Assembly (NCBI GenBank): GCA_029880325.1
Contig: JAOUOP010000006.1
Coordinates: forward strand, 115,379 to 179,378
Source: Myxococcales bacterium
GTDB lineage: Bacteria > Myxococcota_A > Polyangia > Polyangiales > JAFGIB01
DNA: 64,000 bases
Direction: 5' to 3'
Of the stretch, positions 9,192 through 18,278 are shown one piece after another; positions within the stretch are counted from its first letter, which is position 1, and every line of letters starts with the position of its first letter. Below the pieces are notes generated by a model that saw only the letters and a program-made list of their open reading frames with translations, made no database searches and was not told the origin of the DNA. The translations under genes and the position numbers were made by a program.

Positions 9192-10118
9192 TCAAGACTT
9201 CGCCTCCTTCGCCCCACCGCCCACCGCCCGTGCCTTCAGCAACTCCTCCAGCAGCGGCACCAGTCGCGCATGAACGTCCCCCTTGGCCAAAACCGCCTGA
9301 ATGTCGAGTCCCCGCGTGATCTGTTCGAGTTCGCGCTGCGAGCGCTCTGACATGATCACGATGATGAGGTCACGCAGGCGCGGATTCCTGCGCAGCACGC
9401 CGACCAGGCGATCGCCGCTCAACCCTGGCATGCTCACATCGGCGATGACCACGTCGATCGCCTTACTCAAGATCAAATGAGTCGCTCCGATCGCCAGCCG
9501 CGATCCGTAGACCTCGTAGCCAGCCTTTGCGATGTGCTGCTCGAGCAACGCACGCACCACATCGGAGTCATCGATCACGAGCACCCTTGCCTTGCCCTCG
9601 GCGGTCATTGCTCGCCTCCTCGCTCCACCCGCAGCTTCGGATGCCTGACCTCGGGGACCAGCATTGACCCATCGCAGGTTGACGCCATCGCCGGCCTTGC
9701 CGCGATGGGCCCCGTCCCGAGGCGCCGCAGGTTTTCCAAAGGCCACAGAAACCTTTTCCAGCAGCGCCGGACGCGGCAGCGTTGCCTCAGCGTTGCCTGC
9801 GCACACCTCGCGCACCGTCACCTCGATGCCCTCGAGAAATGCGACGAGCACTCCCAGTCGTTCCTGGGTTGGCTCCAGCACGCCCGCCTGCAGAACCCTG
9901 GCGCATGCTTCGAAGCGCTGCATCAGTTGATGGATCGACCGCATTCCCGCAGCTCCGGCCGATCCCTTCAGCGCATGCGCCCGGTCGAGCACCCGCGTCA
10001 TGCAGCGTGCGAGCCGCTCGGGCTGTGCTTGCAGTTCCAGCAGCGCCCTGTGGATCACGTGCAGTCCCTCGGTCGCCTCCGCGAGAAAGATCTGCTCGAT
10101 CGGTGGGTCGTTCAACAT
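9192..10118 (-). CDS. Hpt-receiver fusion protein (phosphorelay component)
   Basis: 308 residues. The N-terminal Hpt domain (about 1-110) has the phospho-accepting H48 in RAHALKGSAGAAGM. A Gly/Ala/Arg-rich linker of about 60 residues follows. The C-terminal receiver (about 178-295) has VLVIDDSD, acceptor Asp in VVIADVSMPGLSG, switch Ser in IMSERS and Lys in VLAKGD. An internal ATG with an upstream GAGGCGAG (near 9608) could also yield the free receiver, but no stop separates the two parts. A TTGACA-N16-TAGGCG promoter-like site lies about 130 bases upstream. A CheY-like gene follows. Together they form a two-gene phosphorelay without its own kinase. Confidence 0.88.
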   Translation of the reverse strand: MLNDPPIEQIFLAEATEGLHVIHRALLELQAQPERLARCMTRVLDRAHALKGSAGAAGMRSIHQLMQRFEACARVLQAGVLEPTQERLGVLVAFLEGIEVTVREVCAGNAEATLPRPALLEKVSVAFGKPAAPRDGAHRGKAGDGVNLRWVNAGPRGQASEAAGGARRRAMTAEGKARVLVIDDSDVVRALLEQHIAKAGYEVYGSRLAIGATHLILSKAIDVVIADVSMPGLSGDRLVGVLRRNPRLRDLIIVIMSERSQRELEQITRGLDIQAVLAKGDVHARLVPLLEELLKARAVGGGAKEAKS

Positions 10119-10494
10119 CGGCCACCCACACTGGTGGCGGCGCCATGAAACCGCTCGCCCACGTCGCTCGTGCCCACGTTACTTCTTGGTTGAAGGCCCC
10201 TCCCGACCTCGCATCCGCATCCGCATCCGAAGTCGGGGCCTGGATGGACGCCTATCGCTCCAACGCCCAGTGTCAATTAGACGCCGCGTGCCGTGATGAT
10301 GCAAGACCAAAGTGAGGCATATTACGGGAGATACACCTTGCTTCTGCCCTTGCGCGCAAGCACCGACAACGGCGCAGTGATACAGCAGCGTGGTCGTCGG
10401 TACGCGCAACACGTACCCGCACGGTCCGAAAGCAGGATGCATTTGCTCCAGGGCCCGCACCCCAACGACCCAACCGCAACTCGCTTGCGCCCCA
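10119..10494. other. intergenic stretch with promoter for the phosphorelay pair
   Basis: 376 bases between priA (ending at 10495) and the Hpt-REC gene start (10118). It holds a candidate minus-strand promoter at 10249-10276 and three GCATCC hexamer repeats near 10210-10228. No gene was recognised. Confidence 0.5.
10249..10276 (-). promoter_or_regulatory. candidate sigma-70-type promoter of the Hpt-REC gene
   Basis: On the minus strand TTGACA (10276-10271), 16 bases, then TAGGCG (10254-10249). It faces the Hpt-REC gene starting at 10118. A perfect -35 hexamer in such GC-rich DNA is notable. It matches three other sites in the window with TA-starting -10 hexamers. Confidence 0.45.
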
Positions 10495-12810
10495 TCAAAG
10501 CATCGACACCGGATCGATGTCCACCGAAGCGCGCGCAGCCGGCAGCCCCTCGTCGATGCGTTGCACCAGCGCGTAGGCCACCGCGCGTAGCTCGGCGCGG
10601 TGCGGGCTCTTGAGCAACAGACGGTGACGGTGGCGGCCGCGGATCTTGGAAATCGGCGCCGGCGCCGGGCCCAGCACCTCGACCCGCTCAGCGCGCACTT
10701 CCGGTCGAGCACGGGCCAGGCGCGCGAGCAAGTCGGCCGCCTCGGCAGCGTTGGGCTCGGTAGCGGCGTCCACGCGAATGGCGACCAGGCGCGCATAGGG
10801 CGGGTAGCTGAGTTCGCGACGGGCGGCCAGCTCCAGCTCACAGAAGCGTTCGTAGTCGTGACGGCAGGCGCTGGCCACGGCGGGGTGTTCGGGCTGGTAG
10901 GTCTGTAGCAGCACACGGCCGGGCAACTCACCGCGGCCCGCGCGACCGCTGACCTGGGCCAAGAGCTGGAAGGTACGCTCGGAGGCACGGAAGTCGGGAA
11001 AGGCCAGACTCTGGTCGGCGAGCACCACGCCCACCAGCGTGACCTCGGGGATGTCGTGGCCCTTGGTGACCATCTGCGTGCCCACAAGGATGTCGACTTC
11101 CTGGCGACGCAGGCGCCCGAGCACGGCTTCGACACCTTCACCACTGGCGGTGTCACGGTCCAGGCGGGCAACGCGGGCCTGGGGGAAGATTTCGGCCAGT
11201 GCCTGTTCGAGTTGCTCGGTTCCGATGCCCAGCTCGAGCACGTTGGGCGCCCCGCACTTGAAACAACTGCCGGTGTGAGGCGTGCTGAAGTCGCAGTAGT
11301 GGCAGCGCAGAACACCGGCGCCGCGATGGAGCGTGAGGGTTACGCTGCAGTCGGGGCATTCGAGCAACTCGGCGCAGCTGGCGCAGCGCACGCTGGGCGC
11401 AAAGCCGCGACGATTGAGAAAGAGAATCGCCTGCTGGCCGGCTTCGAGGCAGTCGCCGAGGGCAGCCTGCAGGGGCCCTGTGATCAGGCGGTTGCCGCTG
11501 GGGGTGCCGCGGTGCAGGCCGAGGTCGATGACCTCCACCCGGGGCAGTCCGTGGGCGGTGGCACGGTGGGGTAGTCGCAGCCTCTGCAAACGCTCCGCGC
11601 CCACCAGCGCCACCGTCTCGAGGGACGGCGTGGCGCTGCCGAGAATGCACACGGCCGAAGCGCGGTGGGCGCGTAGCAGCGCCATGTCGCGCGCCTGATA
11701 GCGGAAGCCCTCCTCCTGCTTGAAGGAGCCGTCGTGCTCTTCGTCGACCACGATCACGCCCAGCCGCTGCACCGGCGCGAAGAGGGCCGAGCGCGCGCCG
11801 ATGGCCAGCTGCAGGCGGCCGGCGCGCAGCGCCCGCCAGGCGTCGTCGCGCTCGCGGGCGCCGAGCTCGCTGTGCAAGACCGCGATGGTGTCGCCGAAGC
11901 GCGCCCGAAATCGCCCGACCAACTGGGGCGTAAGTGCGATCTCCGGCACCAGCATCAGGGCGCCCCGGCCGCGTGCACGGGCCTCGGCAATCACTCGAAG
12001 ATAAACCTCGGTCTTCCCCGAGCCGGTCACGCCATGCAGCAGAAAGCCCCCGCCGCCATCGAGGGCGCCCGAGAGCGCGTCGATGGCGGCGACCTGGTCG
12101 GCGTTGGGTTCGGGCGCATCGGCATGGCTGACCGGGGTGGCGAAAAAGCGATCGGCGGCGACCTCGCGCTGCTCGAGCTCTACCAGGCCCCGGGCCTCGA
12201 GCGTGCGCAGGGCGGGCCGTGGCCCCTTGATGTGGCGCCTGAGCTCGTCGATGGAAACCTCGCCGCGCTCCTTGAGCAGCTCGAGCAGCACGCCCTGGAC
12301 CTTGCCGATGCGGCCTTCGGGCTCGGCGCCCTCGCGCAGGCGCGCGAAGAGGGTGGTGCGGGTCGCAAGGCGCACACCGGGCAGCGATTCCTCGAGGCCG
12401 AGAAAACCCGACCGCCGTAGGGCCTTCATCGCCTCGCTGGGCAGGGCCGGCGCCGCAGCGCGCAGCACCTCGCCGATGGGGTGCATGTAGTAGTCGGCGG
12501 CCTGGCGCAAAAAGCCCATCAACTCTACGTCAAAGACGGGTTGCGAGTCGAGCAGGCCGGCGATGGGGCGCAGGGTGATGTCACCGGGCGCCTCGCGCGG
12601 GAAGCCAACGACGAAGGCGGCGAGCTTTTGCCGGGCGAAGGGAACCGCGATGCGGCTGCCGATCTCGAGGCGGCCGCGCAGGGCCCCAGGCAGCGCGTAG
12701 GTGAAGGTGCGGCGCAGGGGCACCGGCACCGCGACTTCGACGAGCGACGGCGCGGCGACGGTCGCCTCCTGGGATGGGTCGAGCAAGGACTGTTGGCGCG
12801 ACTCAGCCAT
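10495..12810 (-). CDS. priA: primosomal replication restart helicase PriA
   Basis: 771 residues. PriA reloads the replisome at stalled forks. N-terminal DNA-binding region (VAVPVPLRRTFTYALPGAL), Walker A GVTGSGKTEVYLRV (about 260), DEAH-type VVDEEHDGSFKQEEG (about 357) and SATPSLETVAL are visible. The zinc-binding insert has Cys pairs CASCAELLECPDC and CHYCDF...CFKCG (about 477-527). GTQMVTKGHDIPEVTLVGV and QVSGRAGRGELPG are the later helicase motifs. The ATG at 12810 overlaps the stop of the upstream FlhB/SctU-like gene by 8 bases (ATGGCTGA), implying translational coupling. All key motifs are intact. An in-frame GTG or ATG further upstream would lie inside the neighbour and is not needed. 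Confidence 0.95.
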   Translation of the reverse strand: MAESRQQSLLDPSQEATVAAPSLVEVAVPVPLRRTFTYALPGALRGRLEIGSRIAVPFARQKLAAFVVGFPREAPGDITLRPIAGLLDSQPVFDVELMGFLRQAADYYMHPIGEVLRAAAPALPSEAMKALRRSGFLGLEESLPGVRLATRTTLFARLREGAEPEGRIGKVQGVLLELLKERGEVSIDELRRHIKGPRPALRTLEARGLVELEQREVAADRFFATPVSHADAPEPNADQVAAIDALSGALDGGGGFLLHGVTGSGKTEVYLRVIAEARARGRGALMLVPEIALTPQLVGRFRARFGDTIAVLHSELGARERDDAWRALRAGRLQLAIGARSALFAPVQRLGVIVVDEEHDGSFKQEEGFRYQARDMALLRAHRASAVCILGSATPSLETVALVGAERLQRLRLPHRATAHGLPRVEVIDLGLHRGTPSGNRLITGPLQAALGDCLEAGQQAILFLNRRGFAPSVRCASCAELLECPDCSVTLTLHRGAGVLRCHYCDFSTPHTGSCFKCGAPNVLELGIGTEQLEQALAEIFPQARVARLDRDTASGEGVEAVLGRLRRQEVDILVGTQMVTKGHDIPEVTLVGVVLADQSLAFPDFRASERTFQLLAQVSGRAGRGELPGRVLLQTYQPEHPAVASACRHDYERFCELELAARRELSYPPYARLVAIRVDAATEPNAAEAADLLARLARARPEVRAERVEVLGPAPAPISKIRGRHRHRLLLKSPHRAELRAVAYALVQRIDEGLPAARASVDIDPVSML

Positions 12811-13849
12811 GGCGCGCTCGCTCAGGGCCCAGCTCGCACAGATACGCGGCGACGGCTTCGAAGTGGATCTGGGCGATGGGCTGGCCGTCGGGCACACGCG
12901 CGAGGTCGCGGGCCAGGGCGGGGGCCTCGAAGATCGGAATCCCCAGCAGCCGGGCGCGCTGGCGCAGCTCGAGCGATAGCCCTCCGCGCCCCTGCATCAG
13001 CAGTCGCGGGGGCTCGGGCGGCTCGGCCCGGGCGTCGTAGTGCAGGGCCACCGCCAGCCCCGCCGGATCGCAGAGTAGGAGGCTCGCGCGCTCCAGGGCC
13101 AGCGCCGCCACGCGCTCGCGATGCAGGGCGCGACGGCGCGCAGCCAGCTCCGGGTCGCCTTCGCTCTGGCGCAGCTCCCGACGCCGTTGGTGACGCCCCA
13201 TGCGCAGCGCGGCGCGAAATGCCAAAAGGCGCCGCAGCAGATCGACGGCGCCGGCCAGCAGAGCCAGTGCGACCACCACCCAGAGCGCGCGCATGGCCAC
13301 CGCCGCAAGCGAAGCGAGGGCCTGGGCAGGCGACGCGCCGGATAGGGCGAGCAGGCCACGCAAGTTGGGCCACAGCACCCACAGGGCGGCGGCTGCAAAG
13401 ACCGCCGACCACAGCAGCGCGACGCTGGCATCGAGCGCGCGCCGGCCGCTGAAAAGTGCGCCGAAGCCGCGCGCGGGGTCGAGGCGGAAGGCGCGCGGCG
13501 CGAGCGCGGCGGGGGTGATGCGAAAGCCGACTTGAATCAGCCCCGAAAGCAGCGCGGCAACCGCCGGAGCCAGCACGAGCAGGGCCGTCAGCGCCAGCAG
13601 GCGGCGCAGGGGCGCGGAGTCGAGGAAGGCGAAGGCAGCCGCAGGCGCCGGTGACGCCGCGGCACCGAGCCCCTCGAGCAACACTGCGCGAAAGGCGGCC
13701 AGCATGGGGCCACCGACGACGACGAAAACCGCGAGCGTGGCCGCGAGGGCGACCGCAGCGCTCAAACCGGGACTATAGGGACGCATCCCCGCCCGCAACA
13801 GCTCGCGCCTTCGACGCGGCGTGGGTTCTTCGGTGCGCGCTTCCGCCAT
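12803..13849 (-). CDS. orphan FlhB/SctU-like type III export protein lacking the NPTH motif
   Basis: 348 residues. The N-terminus EARTEEPTPRRRRELLRAG matches the conserved start of FlhB/SctU proteins. About four hydrophobic segments lie between residues 28 and 210. A charged linker and the cytoplasmic domain follow (ERASLLLCDPAGLAVALHYD, LLGIPIFEAPALARDLARVP). In the family the NPTH tetrapeptide self-cleaves between Asn and Pro to switch substrate specificity. Here the position reads D-P-A-G (261-264), so autocleavage by the usual mechanism is not expected. No other flagellar or injectisome gene is in the window. It overlaps priA by 8 bases. It may be a decaying, diverged or repurposed export gate subunit. 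Confidence 0.85.
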   Translation of the reverse strand: MAEARTEEPTPRRRRELLRAGMRPYSPGLSAAVALAATLAVFVVVGGPMLAAFRAVLLEGLGAAASPAPAAAFAFLDSAPLRRLLALTALLVLAPAVAALLSGLIQVGFRITPAALAPRAFRLDPARGFGALFSGRRALDASVALLWSAVFAAAALWVLWPNLRGLLALSGASPAQALASLAAVAMRALWVVVALALLAGAVDLLRRLLAFRAALRMGRHQRRRELRQSEGDPELAARRRALHRERVAALALERASLLLCDPAGLAVALHYDARAEPPEPPRLLMQGRGGLSLELRQRARLLGIPIFEAPALARDLARVPDGQPIAQIHFEAVAAYLCELGPERARHG

Positions 13850-13920
13850 CGTGGCCTTGCCGGGCTCCGGGGCGGAACATACCTTGTAAAGAGCCTCGAC
13901 CGACCTGAAAGTGACGGCCC

Positions 13921-15138
13921 ATGTTTTCCCGTCGCAGCGATTTCGGCCGCGAAAAAAACCGCCTGACCCTGGCCCATCACAAACGGCTGCGCGCGGGCGA
14001 CGCGATCTGCGATCTGACGCTCTCGAATCCGACGACAGAGGGCCTTTTGGAGCTGCCGGGCCACAGCGCGGCCCTAAAGGCCCTGGCCGACGCCCGCGGG
14101 CGCCACTACCGGCCCCATGCCCTGGGATTGCCCGAGGCGCGGGAGGCGCTGGCCGAGCGGCTCGCGGACTGGGGTCCCAGACCCGAGGCGCATCGCCTGG
14201 TGCTGACGGCCAGCACCTCCGAGGCCTACGCCTTCGCCATGCAACTCTTCTGCGACGCCGGTGACGGCCTGCTCATCCCGCGCCCCAGCTATCCGCTACT
14301 CGACGGTCTGTGCCAGCTCGAAGCCGTGCGCCCCCAGCCCTACGCCCTGGCCTACGACGGCCGCTGGCATCTTCAGCCGAGCGCCCTGCGGGCCGCCCTC
14401 GACGCCAGCAGTCGCGCGGCGGTGGCGATCCACCCCAACAATCCCAGTGGCTCGCTCTTCGACGCCGAAGGCGCAGCGGCCCTGGCTGCACTGGAGCTCC
14501 CGGTGATCAGCGACGAGGTCTTCGCGCCCTACCCGCTCGAAGCCGCGCGCTGCTCAGCTCTGCGGGAGTTGCTGCCGGCCTCGAGCCTGTGCCTGACCCT
14601 GCACGGCCTGTCCAAGCTCGGGGCCCTGCCCCAGCTCAAACTCTCCTCGATCGTGCTCAGCGGCCCCGACGCCCAGGTCGAAGAAGCCCTCGAGCGCCTC
14701 GAGAGCATCGCCGACAACTTTCTATCGGTGTCGACGCCGGTGCAGCTCGCGCTGCCGGCGATCCTCGAGCAGCTACCCCAAACCGTGAGCACCATCGGCG
14801 AGCGTGTGCGCGGCAACCTGCGCCGTCTGAAAAGCCGTTGCGAAGGCAGCGCCGTCAGCGTGCTGCACGCCGAGGCCGGTTGGTCGGCGGTGCTGCGGCT
14901 GCCGGCCCTGCTCGACGACGAAGGCTGGGCCCTGGATCTGCTGGAGCACGCAGCCACCCTGGTGCAGCCGGGCTACTTCTACGACTTACAGGGCGGCCCC
15001 TACCTGGTGGTGAGCCTGTTACCGCGTTCGCGGGACTTCGAAGGGGGCATCGATCGCCTGCTCGAGCGCGTCAATCATCACTGCCGGCCGGAGGCAAAAG
15101 GGTCGGGCCCGAGCGGGCGCCAGCCAGGTATTCGATGA
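13921..15138 (+). CDS. PLP-dependent aminotransferase, class I/II fold
   Basis: 405 residues. Features include LTLSNPTTEG, GRHYRPHALGLPEAREALAE, the cofactor region LTASTSEAYAFAMQL, the substrate/PLP Asn in IHPNNPSGSLFD, the Asp in VISDEVFAPYPL, and the Schiff-base Lys232 in LHGLSKLGALPQLK. The amino donor and acceptor are not clear; it resembles aspartate/alanine-type aminotransferases. The ATG at 13921 directly follows a 71-base divergent spacer shared with the SctU-like gene. Its last 68 bases overlap the end of the convergent cystathionine beta-synthase gene, so the extreme C-terminus (rich in Gly, Ser and Arg) may be an extension through loss of an earlier stop. Confidence 0.85.
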   Translation: MFSRRSDFGREKNRLTLAHHKRLRAGDAICDLTLSNPTTEGLLELPGHSAALKALADARGRHYRPHALGLPEAREALAERLADWGPRPEAHRLVLTASTSEAYAFAMQLFCDAGDGLLIPRPSYPLLDGLCQLEAVRPQPYALAYDGRWHLQPSALRAALDASSRAAVAIHPNNPSGSLFDAEGAAALAALELPVISDEVFAPYPLEAARCSALRELLPASSLCLTLHGLSKLGALPQLKLSSIVLSGPDAQVEEALERLESIADNFLSVSTPVQLALPAILEQLPQTVSTIGERVRGNLRRLKSRCEGSAVSVLHAEAGWSAVLRLPALLDDEGWALDLLEHAATLVQPGYFYDLQGGPYLVVSLLPRSRDFEGGIDRLLERVNHHCRPEAKGSGPSGRQPGIR

Positions 15139-16483
15139 CGTCGATCTTGGTCACCACGCCGACCATGGCATCGCCGTCCATGACCACCGCGATGCGGGCG
15201 CCGGCCAGCAAGCTCTGCAGCGATTCGACGCTGGTATGCGGCGAGACGGTGGCGTAGTCGTTTTCGACCAGCTGCTCGACCGGTGTCGCCAACGAGTACT
15301 CACCGCTAGCCAGGTAGCGCAAGAGCGAGACCTCCGTGACTACACCGAGCAGCTCGTCGTCGGCGTTGACCACCGGGATCTGCGAGATGCCCTCGTCGCG
15401 CATGGTGTTGATGACATCGCGGACCGTGTCCTCGGCACGCGCGCGCAGGACGTCTTTGCGCGTCTTGATCTGCAAGAGATCGCGCACGCTGCCAAAGCCC
15501 TGGTCCTGCAGGAAGCCGTGCTCGCGCATCCACTCATCGTTGAATATCTTCGATAGGTACTTGGCGGCACCGTCGGGCAGGAGCACCACGATATTCAGCG
15601 GACGCGAAAGCCCGCGGGCGTACTTCAGGGCGCCGGCCACCGCGGCACCGGAAGATCCGCCACAGTAGAGGCCCTCGAGGCGCACAAGATCGCGCGTCAT
15701 GCTGAAGCACTCGCGGTCGTCGACGCGCACGATGTCGTCGAGATAGCCGGGATCGAAGGTCGAGGGCACGAAATCCTCACCGATGCCCTCGACCTTGTAG
15801 GTAAAAGCCTTGGTCAGGCGCTGGTGCTTGACGTAGTCGTAGTAGAGCGAGCCGATGGGGTCGACGCCCACCAGCTGCACCTCGGGCTTCTGCTCCTTGA
15901 GATAACGCCCGACGCCGGACATGGTGCCGCCGGTGCCCATGCCCGCCACAAAGGCGTCGATACCACCGCCGGTATCCTCCCAGATCTCGGGGCCGGTGAA
16001 GCGGTAGTGACCGCCGGGGTTGTCGGGGTTGTGGTACTGGTTGGCGTAGAAGCTGTTGGGCGTCTCGGCGGCGATGCGCTTGGCCACCGAGTAGTAGCTG
16101 CGCGGGTCCTCGGGCTCGACGGCCGTGGGGCAGACCACCACGCGTGCGCCAAAAGCGCGCAGGGCGGCGATCTTTTCCGGCGACATCTTGTCAGGCATCA
16201 CAAAGACGCAGCGGTAACCGCGCACCGCGGCGATCATGGACAGGCCGGCGCCGGTATTGCCGCTGGTGGCCTCGATGATGGTGCCGCCGGGCATCAGCTC
16301 GCCGCGCGCCTCGGCCTTTTCGACCAGGTTGAGCGTCATGCGATCCTTCATGGATCCTGCCGGATTCATGTACTCGCACTTGACGTAGATGGTCGACTCC
16401 ACGTCCCGAGCCACCCGATTGAGCCGTACCAGCGGCGTGCCGCCGATGGCCTCGAGGATGTTGGCGCGCGCTTTTTCAAACAT
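15071..16483 (-). CDS. cystathionine beta-synthase with C-terminal CBS domain pair
   Basis: 470 residues. It condenses serine with homocysteine to cystathionine in reverse transsulfuration; a cysteine-synthase-type activity is also possible. The PLP fold spans about 1-330: NILEAIGGTPLVRL, Schiff-base Lys46 in NPAGSMKDRM, EATSGNTGAGLSM and the catalytic GGSSGAAVAGAL loop. Two CBS domains follow (about 345-465: INTMRDEGISQIPVV, ARIAVVMDGDAMVGVVTKID), which usually bind adenosyl ligands. The start at 16483 is set by the conserved MFEKARANILEAIGGTP. It lies 70 bases downstream of tsaD on the same strand. Its end overlaps the convergent aminotransferase gene by 68 bases. Confidence 0.92.
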   Translation of the reverse strand: MFEKARANILEAIGGTPLVRLNRVARDVESTIYVKCEYMNPAGSMKDRMTLNLVEKAEARGELMPGGTIIEATSGNTGAGLSMIAAVRGYRCVFVMPDKMSPEKIAALRAFGARVVVCPTAVEPEDPRSYYSVAKRIAAETPNSFYANQYHNPDNPGGHYRFTGPEIWEDTGGGIDAFVAGMGTGGTMSGVGRYLKEQKPEVQLVGVDPIGSLYYDYVKHQRLTKAFTYKVEGIGEDFVPSTFDPGYLDDIVRVDDRECFSMTRDLVRLEGLYCGGSSGAAVAGALKYARGLSRPLNIVVLLPDGAAKYLSKIFNDEWMREHGFLQDQGFGSVRDLLQIKTRKDVLRARAEDTVRDVINTMRDEGISQIPVVNADDELLGVVTEVSLLRYLASGEYSLATPVEQLVENDYATVSPHTSVESLQSLLAGARIAVVMDGDAMVGVVTKIDVIEYLAGARSGPTLLPPAGSDD

Positions 16484-16553
16484 GCATGAATTATGGGCAC
16501 GCCAACGCCCCACCGCAAAGCAAAGGCGCACAAACGGGCCTCCGGGCGGGGCC

Positions 16554-17630
16554 TCACTCGCGCGGCAGGCGCATGGAACGGTAGCGCTTGCTGGCGGCCG
16601 ACCCCGGCTTGGCACCCAGGATCGGGCTGCGCGAAAAGATCGGCAGCCCCAGGCCGTCATCGTCGCCGCGCTGGCGCAATCGGCAGGCACCGGCGTAGGC
16701 GATCATGGCGGCGTTGTCGGTGCACGTGCGCGGCGGCGGCAGAAAGGCTTCGATGCCCTCCCGGGCACAGCGCTCGGCGGCCAAAGCCCGCAACCCGCGG
16801 TTGGCAGCCACACCGCCGGTGATGACCAGTCGCGGCACCTTTCGCTGCTTGCAGGCGGCGATGGACTTGTCGACCAATGAAGTGATCACCACGGACTGAA
16901 ACGACGCGCAGAAATCGGCGAGTCCGGCGTCATCCTCGGGAACGCCGCGCTCCCGCACCTGCTGGGCAACGGCGGTCTTGAGACCCGAGAAGCTGAAGTC
17001 GAGGCTGCTGCGCCGCTTCATGGGCCGCGGCAGCGGCACACGCCCGGCTTCACCCTTGGCTGCCAGGGCATCGATGCGCGGACCACCCGGATAGCCCAGG
17101 CCCAGCAGCTTGGCCACCTTGTCGAATGCCTCGCCGGCAGCGTCGTCGCGGGTCTGACCCAGCTGCTCCACGTCTTCACTGCCGCGCACTTCGTAGAGCG
17201 CCGTATGACCACCGCTAGCCACCAGCGCGATGAAGGGCATCTCCGGCGCCGTATGGGGCTCGCCCTCGCGATGCAGGGCCACGCTCAACAGATGTCCGAC
17301 AAGATGATTGACGCCGACCAGCGGCAGCCCGCGCACCATGGCCATGGCCTTGGCGGCCTGCACGCCCACGAGCAGGGCCCCCACGAGCCCCGGCCCGTTG
17401 GTCACGGCGATTGCGTCGACCTTGTCGAGACCGTCTTCACCCAGGGCCTGCTCCAGCACCGGCACCAAATTTCGCATGTGCGCGCGCGAGGCCAACTCGG
17501 GCACCACGCCGCCAAAGGGCGCATGCAGCTTCACCTGGCTCGCCACCACGTCGCTGACGATCAAGCCATCGTCGCGGACCAACGCCGCGGCCGTCTCGTC
17601 GCAGCTGCTCTCGATTCCTAATACGATCAT
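16554..17630 (-). CDS. tsaD: tRNA N6-adenosine threonylcarbamoyltransferase TsaD
   Basis: 358 residues, full length for the family. It transfers the threonylcarbamoyl group to A37 of ANN-decoding tRNAs, together with TsaB and TsaE (neither gene is here). The start MIVLGIESSCDETAAALV, the metal-binding GVNHLVGHLLS, PFIALVASGGHTALY, and LSFSFSGLKTAV-like DFSFSGLKTAVAQQV are diagnostic. LVITGGVAANRGLR and the Asp of TCTDNAAMIAYAG complete the active site. The start codon overlaps the stop of the upstream lipoprotein gene by four bases (ATGA), so the two are translationally coupled. Confidence 0.96.
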   Translation of the reverse strand: MIVLGIESSCDETAAALVRDDGLIVSDVVASQVKLHAPFGGVVPELASRAHMRNLVPVLEQALGEDGLDKVDAIAVTNGPGLVGALLVGVQAAKAMAMVRGLPLVGVNHLVGHLLSVALHREGEPHTAPEMPFIALVASGGHTALYEVRGSEDVEQLGQTRDDAAGEAFDKVAKLLGLGYPGGPRIDALAAKGEAGRVPLPRPMKRRSSLDFSFSGLKTAVAQQVRERGVPEDDAGLADFCASFQSVVITSLVDKSIAACKQRKVPRLVITGGVAANRGLRALAAERCAREGIEAFLPPPRTCTDNAAMIAYAGACRLRQRGDDDGLGLPIFSRSPILGAKPGSAASKRYRSMRLPRE

Positions 17631-18220
17631 GGTGCACTTCTCCGCTGTCGATCGAGAATGAAGACTCCAAAAAGCGGCCCAGCGTCGCCGTCGCCGCTGC
17701 CGACGACAGCCGGATCCGCGGGACCGATGACGCGGGCCTCGATGCGGCCGGTGTCCATCAGGGAGATGAAGACCATCGCCACCCGCCCGGGCGACGGCTG
17801 ACCGAAGTGCGCCGCCAGGATGTAGTTGCGAACGCGCCCGCCGCCGGGGAAGTCGTACTCGCTGAGCGCATCATGCTCCAGGTATTCGATGGACCGGAGC
17901 GGCGTTGCAGCGAAAGCCCCTTCGATGCGCTCGCCGACTTCGCAGCCGTCGTCGCCCAGCGGGCATAGATAGGTGTCGAGCGTGCCAACCTCGGACGCGA
18001 AGTCCTCTGCGAGCGCCGGATCGAAGGAAAGCTCCATCTGGGTGTGCGAAGGAAAGCCGCTGCGGATGAACGAGGGCTTGTCCGGGTCGTCGTTGTGCGA
18101 ACCGATCACTTCGCCACGGAAGACCTCCTCGTCGCTCGTGCGGAACTTGCCGAGACGATCGCAGGCGCCCAGCAAGAGCAGGGACGCGGCGAACGCGAGC
18201 AGGGTGCAAAGACGGCCCAT
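17627..18220 (-). CDS. predicted lipoprotein of unknown function, coupled to tsaD
   Basis: 197 residues from the ATG at 18220; a further-upstream ATG at 18259 would spoil the signal peptide. MGRLCTLLAFAASLLLLGACDR is a clear lipoprotein signal with lipobox LGAC. The mature part is acidic, with one likely disulfide (YLCPLGDDGCEVG). It ends in beta-type segments (GRVAMVFISLMDTGRIEARV) and FGVFILDRQRR. No known domain was recognised. Its stop overlaps the tsaD start (ATGA), and it lies 58 bases downstream of the kinase gene. It is thus likely in a kinase-lipoprotein-tsaD-CBS transcription unit. Confidence 0.75.
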   Translation of the reverse strand: MGRLCTLLAFAASLLLLGACDRLGKFRTSDEEVFRGEVIGSHNDDPDKPSFIRSGFPSHTQMELSFDPALAEDFASEVGTLDTYLCPLGDDGCEVGERIEGAFAATPLRSIEYLEHDALSEYDFPGGGRVRNYILAAHFGQPSPGRVAMVFISLMDTGRIEARVIGPADPAVVGSGDGDAGPLFGVFILDRQRRSAP

Positions 18221-18278
18221 CGCGCCCAGAATAGCCGGGTCGCGGGCGATTGCCAGCACGCGCGGGCCCGGGCGCCAC

